In this document: positions 1-5,323 of the stretch, piece by piece | Layout: every line of letters begins with the position of its first letter | Position numbering within the stretch: the stretch's first letter is position 1 | From: an uncultured Prevotella sp. | GTDB lineage: Bacteria; Bacteroidota; Bacteroidia; Bacteroidales; Bacteroidaceae | Direction: 5' to 3' | NCBI GenBank assembly: GCA_946999025.1 | Contig: CAMQBP010000073.1 | Coordinates: 1-8,988 of the forward strand | Length of the DNA stretch: 8,988 nucleotides | The notes under the pieces: generated by a model | The model's input: only the letters and a program-made list of their open reading frames with translations | Told to the model about the DNA's origin: nothing | The model's database searches: none | Position numbers and translations under genes: made by a program

Positions 1-2
1 GT

Positions 3-158
3 AAAACAAAGTTGAAGCGAACACCACAAACAGAGCAACTCTATCAGATTATCTCACGCGCCGAACAATGGCTGAAAACGCACGCTTATCGTAACCCTGT
101 CGTCAAATGGGAGACAGCCGAATGGGGCGAAATTCCCGCTGATTTCGGTCGCAAATAA
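3..158 (+). CDS. C-terminal fragment of an unrecognised protein
   Basis: An open frame enters from the left edge and ends at a TAA at 156-158, giving the last 51 residues of a protein whose start lies outside the window. The visible part is hydrophilic and rich in K, R, E, Q and W, with the run AEQWLKTHAYRNPVVKWETA and a basic end (DFGRK). It has no membrane segment. The other two + strand frames hit stops within the first 15 bases, so this frame is the only + strand candidate. I do not recognise the family. The gene converges with the lipoprotein gene on the other strand, and the hairpin at 239-289 could end both transcripts. Existence as a gene tail is likely; function is unknown. Confidence 0.6.
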   Translation, partial: KTKLKRTPQTEQLYQIISRAEQWLKTHAYRNPVVKWETAEWGEIPADFGRK

Positions 159-238
159 GCCGTTCACACACCTTACTTTTATTCCTTGCACACATGAAGT
201 TGTGCGGAACCCATGTCCACATGCGGTACATGACATAA

Positions 239-289
239 AAAACCATTGGCGAATAGAATGATGTCATCATTCTATTCGCCAACGGTTTT
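239..289 (-). terminator. Strong intrinsic terminator, probably bidirectional
   Basis: Two 25-nt arms (239-263 and 265-289) are complementary around a single central base; opening the centre gives a stem of about 24 bp with a 3-nt loop. Read on the - strand, every position pairs, with one G-U wobble, and the stem runs directly into six T residues (the complement of 237-242), as expected for a terminator of the lipoprotein operon. Read on the + strand, the wobble becomes an A/C mismatch and the tail is TTTT, so it could also stop the converging upstream gene, less efficiently. Confidence 0.9.
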
Positions 290-295
290 ACATGA

Positions 296-318
296 GTGGG
301 GTGTCTTTATCACCCCAC
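296..318 (-). repeat. GC-rich hairpin in the lipoprotein 3' UTR
   Basis: GTGGGGTG (296-303) and CACCCCAC (311-318) are perfectly complementary around a 7-nt loop. CATG sequences outside the arms extend the pairing past a one-base bulge. There is no T-tract after it on either strand, so it is probably not a terminator itself. It lies between the lipoprotein stop codon and the terminator at 239-289, so it should be transcribed as part of the 3' UTR and could protect the mRNA end or form part of a 3'-derived small RNA. Confidence 0.7.
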
Positions 319-332
319 ATGTTTAACATACC

Positions 333-353
333 ATCATTGAGATCATCAATGAT
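333..353 (-). repeat. Short inverted repeat next to the lipoprotein stop codon
   Basis: ATCATTGA (333-340) and TCAATGAT (346-353) form a perfect 8-bp dyad with a 5-nt loop, two bases beyond the TAA stop of the lipoprotein gene on the - strand. No T-run follows. It is the first of three successive inverted repeats in this 3' UTR. AT-rich composition makes a chance origin possible for this one alone. Confidence 0.5.
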
Positions 354-355
354 TA

Positions 356-2113
356 TTAGTACATATTATTTCTGAACATGAAAATATCACCCAATTTTCC
401 CCAGTAACCTAATGACGTAATCTTGGTCTCATTTGAAAATCTCCAGGCACATGTGCTAAAGTTCTCCATCGGTCCCCAGTATGCTCCATTATAGGGTTTC
501 TTTCTCTCAGGTTTATAAAGATGAGTAGCTTCTCCACCAAGGCCTTGCTCACCCGCAAAAACATCACAATAAGGTATGCGATAGTAGGTGCGGTTAAAGA
601 ACTGGAACTTATAGATTCTACCATTTTCGTCACGTCCAAAGTTGTCCACAATGTCATTCGGTTTCGACAAGGAAATGTCGGTACCGTTATAGGTCAAGAA
701 GTAGGCGTTGCAGAAGCCGTTCGTCGGTCTGCCTCTACGGTTGAGCATACATTCCGGGACAAACTGTTGCAGCAGGTTCTCATCTTCTCCAAGGAGTGCT
801 ATTTGATAAATTTCGTCTTCACAGTAATCGAAAGCACCTTCAGCAACTCTTCTATTAAAGCCAGTAATCAGGAGCGAAGCGCCACTTGGCAGTACTTTCT
901 TTTGGCGATTATTGTACAAGAACTGTGCGTTGTTTTCTTCCAATTTACCCAAGTCAATCACGCCAGAAGGCGTTTCAGCGCTACCAAATACAGAGCGAAC
1001 GAGATAATAACCCTCCAAACTGATTTCATGATCGCTGATGTTGGTAATCTGAAGAACGTTGCGATTGCAGCATCTATTCTTTCGTGTTGACCAGAATTGT
1101 GTAATCACTAAACCTTTGTCACAAACGGGTGCATCTTCAGTAATGTCAACATTGTATACCTTGTTATTCTTTAATTGTTCGTTTTTGCCAATGACCTCTT
1201 TAGAATATTGGCGCGCTTTGCTTGAGTAAGTGGTCTGTGTCTTGACACTCACCGTTATGGGCTGTTGCGATTCCTTGTTAAGGATCGGCATGAACCACAC
1301 CGTTAATGGCTTGCTCTCTTGTTTGGCTTTCACCTGATAGTTTTTCACAGTGAATCTGGTTTGCTGCTGTATTGGCGCATCTGGCTGCCAAGCTGCCACA
1401 CCATCCCCAGAAGAGAATAGGTCGAGTGTGCCATTGGTAGACACCACGTCAGAGTTTACAACCAAGAAATCGGGATTGATATCCTTCTGCACATTCAACG
1501 TTACGGCAAGCCAACTACCAAGTGCTTTGAAATGAAGATTGATGTCTCCATGGGTGTTAACTTTTGTCAGTGGTGCATAAAAAGGTAGGTTAAACTGGTC
1601 TGATGATGCATCTGCCGTGTGTGAAGCTTCTATCTTGACCTTTCCATCAGCCGTCATACCGCTTGCCCAGGCGCCATTGTTCACGCCTGGCACCTTACCC
1701 ATAACAGCTCCCATATAGAGATCACCCTTTCTCCGGTCGAAGCCGGCAGGTATATTTATAGTGAACTTTATGTTGTTTCCATTCACTACGAACACCTCAT
1801 CTTCTACCACTTTCTGCTTGTTGCCTTGTTTGTAGCACATGAACACAGGTATCTTCTCGCCCTCTTTCCATCTGAAGAGCAACTTCTTTTGGCTATTGTA
1901 ATGCACAGTTGTCCTCGTCTCTGGATTCGCGTTGAACATGGCATCCACCTCATCGGTGTTAAAGGATGCCGTTCCAGAAATAACATTCGAAGCCTGGTCG
2001 GCTGCAGCTTTTTGCACGTCGTTCAGCACATCGTTCTCCGAACAGCCTGTCAAGAAGCCCAGCAAGCTAATGGCTATGAACGTAAAAATGTTCTTTTTCA
2101 TTTTGGTTTTCAT
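356..2113 (-). CDS. Surface lipoprotein: fimbrillin-like N-terminus, cysteine-rich lamin-tail-like C-terminus
   Basis: The 585-residue product starts with a lipoprotein signal peptide: basic MKTKMKKN, a hydrophobic stretch at 9-22, and a lipobox LTGC with the lipidated Cys at 24. SEND follows the Cys, an acidic stretch of the kind that sends Bacteroidetes lipoproteins to the cell surface. Residues about 40-325 resemble fimbrillin-like (Mfa/FimB-type) proteins: TRT at 66-68, then a basic/Trp strand and 'EGEKIPVF', ending with 'KNNKVYNVDIT'. Residues about 330-585 form a second domain beginning 'KGLVITQFW', similar in pattern to lamin-tail/DUF4876 domains ('LQITNISDHEISLEGYYL', 'LPSGASLLI'). 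This half holds eight Cys (331, 348, 349, 431, 455, 468, 516, 555), so disulfides are likely. No catalytic motif is seen, so adhesion or a structural surface role is inferred. The start at Met1 (2113) fits the signal peptide; Met5 is an alternative. The upstream region is AT-rich with no clear ribosome-binding site. It is 53 nt behind the small peptide gene and probably in its operon. Family names are from pattern recognition, not a search. Confidence 0.85.
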   Translation of the reverse strand: MKTKMKKNIFTFIAISLLGFLTGCSENDVLNDVQKAAADQASNVISGTASFNTDEVDAMFNANPETRTTVHYNSQKKLLFRWKEGEKIPVFMCYKQGNKQKVVEDEVFVVNGNNIKFTINIPAGFDRRKGDLYMGAVMGKVPGVNNGAWASGMTADGKVKIEASHTADASSDQFNLPFYAPLTKVNTHGDINLHFKALGSWLAVTLNVQKDINPDFLVVNSDVVSTNGTLDLFSSGDGVAAWQPDAPIQQQTRFTVKNYQVKAKQESKPLTVWFMPILNKESQQPITVSVKTQTTYSSKARQYSKEVIGKNEQLKNNKVYNVDITEDAPVCDKGLVITQFWSTRKNRCCNRNVLQITNISDHEISLEGYYLVRSVFGSAETPSGVIDLGKLEENNAQFLYNNRQKKVLPSGASLLITGFNRRVAEGAFDYCEDEIYQIALLGEDENLLQQFVPECMLNRRGRPTNGFCNAYFLTYNGTDISLSKPNDIVDNFGRDENGRIYKFQFFNRTYYRIPYCDVFAGEQGLGGEATHLYKPERKKPYNGAYWGPMENFSTCAWRFSNETKITSLGYWGKLGDIFMFRNNMY

Positions 2114-2166
2114 ATTTAATCGTTTTAAATAGTTTGTTATTAGTTATTTCCATCTGTTACATCACC

Positions 2167-2367
2167 CTACATGGATTCATCTGTTAAGTCGTCAAAATCA
2201 CCGCCGTAAGCTTTAGCACTATTAGGCCGGTAAGGGAGCCCTCCTCCACCATTAGTTCCTGCCAGCAGCTCGCTTTCTAATTTTGTGTCAATCATATCTG
2301 TCTTTGGACATACATACTTCTTTTCATAACCTGTACCTCTTTCAAATTGATTCTTTGCTTTTTTAAT
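2167..2367 (-). CDS. Small 'YxxP...LLAG' peptide gene with non-ATG or frameshifted start
   Basis: This - strand open frame, stop TAG at 2167-2169, reads on to an ATT at 2365-2367 (66 codons) without a canonical start ahead of the conserved-looking part. Its core 'YEKKYVCPK', then 'LESELLAGTNGGGG', then 'AYGGDFDDLTDESM' matches a type of short Bacteroidales protein often found beside fimbrillin-like lipoproteins: a basic start, Y-x-x-P, an acidic LLAG/S motif, a Gly-rich linker and an acidic tail. Function is unknown. Three starts are possible. The first is ATT at 2367, which gives KKAKNQFE. The second is an internal ATG at 2295, 42 residues, which would lose YVCP. The third is an ATG at 2327, preceded by AGAGG at 8 nt, but one base out of frame; adding one A to the AAAA run at 2321-2324 would give MKKKYVCP. 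The third looks most like the family and suggests either a lesion, a sequencing slip or phase variation. The gene lies directly behind the promoter-like TAACTTTG at 2435 and 53 nt ahead of the lipoprotein gene. Confidence 0.65.
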   Translation of the reverse strand: MKKAKNQFERGTGYEKKYVCPKTDMIDTKLESELLAGTNGGGGLPYRPNSAKAYGGDFDDLTDESM

Positions 2368-2732
2368 GTTTATCTTTTAGTACTTTATATCTGTTATTTT
2401 CTTCTGTAAAGATACTCTGTCTTTCTTCTGCCGGCAAAGTTAGACATCTTTCTAATTTCATCCACTAACAAATCGATTCAAAAGGTTATCGTTTTGTATC
2501 AATCTTTATCAATAGCCTTTCATGATAGTTTTAGAATGACATATCTATTGGCATGATATTTAAGAATCAATATATAATAGGTGAAAATGATAGGATTTAA
2601 GAACAATTAGATGGGTAAAACGATTAATTTGTTTAAATTTATTATTAAATTTATAACTTTCTTTCATATTTCTATTTTGTTTTGTAAATATTTCATATAT
2701 TTACGGCATTTATCAATAACTGTTAGCAGCTT
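2368..2732. other. AT-rich divergent intergenic region with regulatory dyad
   Basis: No gene is seen in these 365 bases, which separate the - strand peptide-lipoprotein operon from the + strand AraC-family gene. Besides the -7 box at 2435-2442, the region has a perfect 7-bp dyad at 2635-2652 (AAATTTA, 4-nt spacer, TAAATTT) about 80 bp before the regulator gene. It also has a -7-like TATATTTA at 2696-2703 on the + strand, with a poorly spaced TTTG at 2676. That last element is a weak promoter candidate for the regulator. The region probably holds binding sites for it, but none can be assigned by eye. Confidence 0.5.
2435..2442 (-). promoter_or_regulatory. Bacteroidetes -7 box for the peptide-lipoprotein operon
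   Basis: On the - strand this reads TAACTTTG, a perfect match to the TAnnTTTG -7 consensus of the Bacteroidetes primary sigma factor. A clear TTTG lies upstream but 26 nt away, farther than the usual 19-21, so the -33 element is weak and an activator may be needed. The expected transcript would begin near 2428 and give a 60-nt or longer leader before the small peptide gene. Confidence 0.5.
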
Positions 2733-3596
2733 ATGAAAGTATACTACCTGAACAAGCACCTCATGTGCGAGCATTATCAAGGCAACTCCCCTGTAGGTTT
2801 CAGGGTTGTAAGGGAAAAGAAAGGCGGGGTGAGACACACGGCTCCCTCGCGTACGGCCATGCTCTTTCTGTTGGAGGGAACCTTGCGTGTGGAAGGTAAA
2901 CGGTTTCCTGACTTCACCGTTCATGATAACCAGATGTTTCCCATGCCAGCGGGTGTAGACAACTCCATTCACTTTGTGGAGGACAGTTTGGTATTGGTGC
3001 TTTATTTTATTGACAGCAAATTCAAGTTTTGTCATAACATCATCACGGATGAGATGATTGAGAATGCGCCCAAACGTGACGACTGGCTGTTTGCCTTGGA
3101 CATGATTAAGCCGATGATAGTGCTGGCTCGACAGACGGCCGACTATGTCATGGACGGACTACTCTGTTGTGACATCCAGCTGAGCAAGCAGCGCGAGTTC
3201 ACGGCCGTCATGCAGGCCTATTATCCCAAGGACGACCTGGCACCGTTTCTTGCTCCGCTCTATGGTGTGGATTTGTCGTTCCAGGACACCATTATTGCGA
3301 TGTCGCACACCTATCCTTCTATTGACGAAATGGCAGAAAAGGTGTGCATGAGTCGCCCCACATTTATACGTCACTTCAAGCGATGCTTTGGCGAAACGCC
3401 CAAGGTTTGGGTAAGCAAGGTGAAAGGCGAGGCACTGTTCAAGGCTCTGCTCAACACCAGCGACACCATGGACCAGATAGCCAACCAGTTCAAGTTCTCC
3501 TCTGTACAGCGTCTTTCCACATTCTGTAAGGAGACATTAGGCGGCACACCAGGCGAAATAAGAAACGGTGTAGTAAAGCCCGAGCAAGCCCTATGA
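2733..3596 (+). CDS. AraC-family transcriptional regulator
   Basis: The 287-residue protein is of normal length for an AraC-family regulator with an N-terminal sensing domain. Residues about 20-95 have the alternating beta pattern of a cupin-like pocket ('RTAMLFLLEGTLRVEGKRF', then 'NQMFPMPAGVD'). Residues about 190-280 are the DNA-binding domain: the first helix-turn-helix is at 196-217 ('SIDEMAEKVCMSRPTFIRHF'), followed by 'FGETPKVWV'. The second, about 243-266 ('TSDTMDQIANQFKFSSVQRL'), leads into 'FCKETLGGTPGEIR', the usual family end (F-K-x-x-G-x-T-P-x-x-x-R). Its ligand is unknown. It is divergent from the peptide-lipoprotein operon, so control of that operon and of itself is a reasonable inference. 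The ATG at 2733 is the first in frame and gives a sensible N-terminus. No convincing terminator follows; the dyad at 3650-3720 is the only large structure downstream. Confidence 0.93.
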   Translation: MKVYYLNKHLMCEHYQGNSPVGFRVVREKKGGVRHTAPSRTAMLFLLEGTLRVEGKRFPDFTVHDNQMFPMPAGVDNSIHFVEDSLVLVLYFIDSKFKFCHNIITDEMIENAPKRDDWLFALDMIKPMIVLARQTADYVMDGLLCCDIQLSKQREFTAVMQAYYPKDDLAPFLAPLYGVDLSFQDTIIAMSHTYPSIDEMAEKVCMSRPTFIRHFKRCFGETPKVWVSKVKGEALFKALLNTSDTMDQIANQFKFSSVQRLSTFCKETLGGTPGEIRNGVVKPEQAL

Positions 3597-3643
3597 CGCT
3601 GGCCTGCACAACATATTGTAATGGACTGTCGCCGAACGTCTTA

Positions 3644-3731
3644 CAAACTCATTGACATTGGCTGCCAAACTCATTGAGTTTAACGTCCAAAGTCTATGAG
3701 TTTGGCTTCCAAAGTCAATGCTATTGAAGTG
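3644..3731. repeat. Four 22-bp degenerate tandem repeats forming a large dyad
   Basis: Four back-to-back 22-bp units start at 3644, 3666, 3688 and 3710, each opening with CAAA(C/G)TC. Units 1 and 2 share their first 12 bases (CAAACTCATTGA); adjacent units agree at about 14-16 of 22 positions. The consensus unit is itself palindromic (CAAACTCATTGAGTTTG). The array also has one overall symmetry: 3650-3674 pairs with 3696-3720 at 22 of 25 positions around a centre at 3685, including a perfect 11-bp stem (3664-3674 with 3696-3706). There are no spacers, so it is not a CRISPR array. It sits about 50 bp behind the AraC-family gene and about 90 bp before the next promoter. A role as terminator, protein-binding array or dispersed genomic repeat is possible. 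Confidence 0.85.
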
Positions 3732-3821
3732 CATGCGTCACCCTCGTTGCCCATCCAGGTTGATTCTTGCCCGTTGAACTCCCGCTGTAGGCGCACGCAA
3801 TAAAAAAACATGTCGTTTCAT

Positions 3822-3852
3822 TCTGTCAATGAGTGATTATTTTATATATTTG
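3822..3852 (+). promoter_or_regulatory. Bacteroidetes-type promoter for the fused nonulosonate enzyme
   Basis: TATATTTG at 3845-3852 is a perfect TAnnTTTG -7 box. TCTG at 3822-3825, one mismatch from the TTTG -33 consensus, lies 19 nt upstream, the standard spacing. Transcription should start near 3858, leaving a leader of about 155 nt before the ATG at 4015. Confidence 0.75.
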
Positions 3853-4014
3853 CAGACAAAGCCTTGCAGCATGAAGGCTTACAAGCAGAAATCTGCACGT
3901 TGCGGCCTCGGATGATGAAGGTTCCGTCGGCCGACGCCCTCAACAAGGAGTCGTGTGGATTGTTCTGGACATCAAAACGTGCAGCGCGACAAACTCAAAA
4001 AGAATCAAGTTAAG
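3853..4014 (+). other. Long leader with two tiny overlapping reading frames
   Basis: This untranslated leader holds a short hairpin (AGCCTT at 3860-3865 with AAGGCT at 3874-3879) and a perfect 12-bp palindrome CGTCGGCCGACG at 3925-3936. It also holds two short ATG frames. The first runs 3871-3915 (14 codons, MKAYKQKSARCGLG). Its TGA overlaps the ATG of the second, which runs 3912-4013 (33 codons) and stops one base before the ATG of the enzyme gene. Such spacing would allow translational coupling. No known riboswitch is recognised, and the frames may be chance. Confidence 0.35.
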
Positions 4015-5181
4015 ATGGTCATAGCATTCATTCCTGTGCGGGGTGGCAGCAAGTCAATCCCCCAGAAGAACATCAAGCCCTTTTGCGGAAAGCCCCTTGT
4101 GTGTTGGAGCATCGAGGCTTTGGAGGCCTGCCGCGAGGTGGACAAGGTGATTGTGGCCACCGATTCAGACGAGATAGAGCGAGTAGTGATGTCCCGCTCG
4201 TATCAGAAGACCGAGATTTATCGCCACTCAGCCGAGAATGCCAGCGACACCGCCTCTGCCGAGAGCGTGATGATAGCGTACATCCATGCTGCCAATCTAG
4301 CACCCGAGGCTTGCTTCATGTTGGTGCAGGCCACGTCGCCCATGACGCAAACGAAACATTTCAGTGAGGCATTGGTGCTGTACAACACCGCCCGATACGA
4401 CTCCATCCTCTCCTGTGTGCGCAATTACAGGTTCTTTTGGAACGCCGATGGCACCAGCATGAACTACGACTACACACAGCGTCCGCACCAGCAAAACTTC
4501 AAAGGAACGTTCATGGAGAACGGCGCGCTCTATATTAATAAGGTAGAGAACATCCTATCATCGGGCAACAGGCTAAGTGGTCACATCGGTATCTATGAGA
4601 TGCCGGCTTACACGAGCATGGAGATTGCCGAGCCAGACGATTGGACGCTCCTGGAAAATCTCATGCGAAAACATGTGCTGAACAAGGCGATGGACAGCCC
4701 AGGTAAAGCCGTGAAGCTCTTTTTGTGCGACGTTGACGGCACGCTGACCGATGGCGGCATGTATTATGCGGAAAGCGGTGACGAACTGAAGAAGTTCAAC
4801 ACACGCGACGGCATGGGGCTACAACTCTTGCAGGCGCAAGGTGTCAAGGTGGGCATCATCACCTCGGAAAACACCAAACTGGTAGAGAACAGGGCTAAAA
4901 AGCTGAAGGTTGATTTTCTCGTTCAGGGCAAGCGACACGGGGGGAAACTTGAGGCGGCTCAGGAAATTTGCGACCAGATGGGCATCACGTTGTGCGAAGT
5001 GGCTTACATCGGCGATGACGTCAACTGCCAGCAACTGTTGAGTGCCGTCGGAATTTGCGCCTGTCCGGCCGACGCGATGCGCCCCATCCAGGAAATTCCA
5101 GGTATCATCATCATGCAGAAGGCCGGCGGTGAGGGGTGCGTGCGTGAGTTTATTGACCAATATCTGCTGGGCAGTCGATAA
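4015..5181 (+). CDS. Fused CMP-nonulosonate cytidylyltransferase (NeuA-type) and HAD phosphatase (KdsC/KDN-9-P phosphatase-type)
   Basis: Residues 1-225 of the 388-residue protein are a NeuA-type cytidylyltransferase, which joins CTP to a nine-carbon sugar acid (sialic-acid-like) to make the CMP-sugar used in surface glycans. The CTP-binding loop 'IPVRGGSKSIPQKNIK' (6-21) is NeuA-like, not KdsB-like; 'QATSP' (105-109) and 'EIAEPDDW' (203-210) fit the family. Residues 232-388 are a small capless HAD phosphatase: nucleophile motif DVDGTLTDG (D239, D241), motif II 'IITSEN' (281-286), Lys311, and GDDVNC (333-338). E285, R293 and K296 fall where KDN-9-phosphate phosphatase has its specificity residues, whereas KdsC has Gly-Arg after the motif II Thr. 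The enzyme could therefore dephosphorylate a nonulosonate-9-phosphate and then activate it. Vertebrate CMAS has the same domain order. The ATG at 4015 gives the family's usual N-terminus (MVIAFIPVRGGS). A GTG at 3955 would add 20 hydrophilic residues and is less likely. No other nonulosonate gene is in the window, so the exact substrate (KDN, Neu5Ac, legionaminate or other) is open. Confidence 0.9.
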   Translation: MVIAFIPVRGGSKSIPQKNIKPFCGKPLVCWSIEALEACREVDKVIVATDSDEIERVVMSRSYQKTEIYRHSAENASDTASAESVMIAYIHAANLAPEACFMLVQATSPMTQTKHFSEALVLYNTARYDSILSCVRNYRFFWNADGTSMNYDYTQRPHQQNFKGTFMENGALYINKVENILSSGNRLSGHIGIYEMPAYTSMEIAEPDDWTLLENLMRKHVLNKAMDSPGKAVKLFLCDVDGTLTDGGMYYAESGDELKKFNTRDGMGLQLLQAQGVKVGIITSENTKLVENRAKKLKVDFLVQGKRHGGKLEAAQEICDQMGITLCEVAYIGDDVNCQQLLSAVGICACPADAMRPIQEIPGIIIMQKAGGEGCVREFIDQYLLGSR

Positions 5182-5209
5182 AATGAAGCCTTGCACGGCC
5201 TCGCAAGTC

Positions 5210-5229
5210 AACAATTGACATCAATTGTT
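5210..5229 (+). repeat. Perfect inverted repeat between enzyme gene and transporter promoter
   Basis: AACAATTG (5210-5217) and CAATTGTT (5222-5229) form an 8-bp perfect dyad with a 4-nt loop, followed by TTG. It shares a base with the TTTG -33 element of the next promoter. It could act as a weak terminator for the upstream gene, although the stem is AT-rich and the T-run short. It could also be an operator for the transporter operon. Confidence 0.5.
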
Positions 5230-5259
5230 TTGCAGGTTCTTTTATTTACAGTACCTTTG
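5229..5259 (+). promoter_or_regulatory. Consensus Bacteroidetes promoter for the transporter-transferase operon
   Basis: TTTG at 5229-5232 and TACCTTTG at 5252-5259 match the -33 and -7 consensus exactly, 19 nt apart. Expected transcription start is near 5265, about 60 nt before the transporter gene. This is the best promoter in the window and would drive both downstream genes, which are only 5 nt apart. Confidence 0.85.
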
Positions 5260-5323
5260 CCCATTGATAGCAAACTATTTGATAAGTAGATACATAACAC
5301 CTGTGTTTGATGTATCATAAAAG

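Noticed and set aside
521..1090. 189-codon + strand open frame opposite the lipoprotein gene
   Set aside because: It lies wholly inside the lipoprotein gene, has no promoter or coherent domain pattern, and reads as an antisense shadow.
2664..3035. 123-codon - strand frame opposite the start of the AraC-family gene
   Set aside because: It overlaps a well-supported regulator and the divergent promoter region; its sequence shows no family pattern.
3644..3731. CRISPR array
   Set aside because: The 22-bp units are contiguous and degenerate with no spacers, and no cas gene is present.
3955..4014. GTG start adding 20 residues to the nonulosonate enzyme
   Set aside because: The cytidylyltransferase fold starts right at MVIAFIPVRGG (4015), and the added stretch is hydrophilic and unlike the family.
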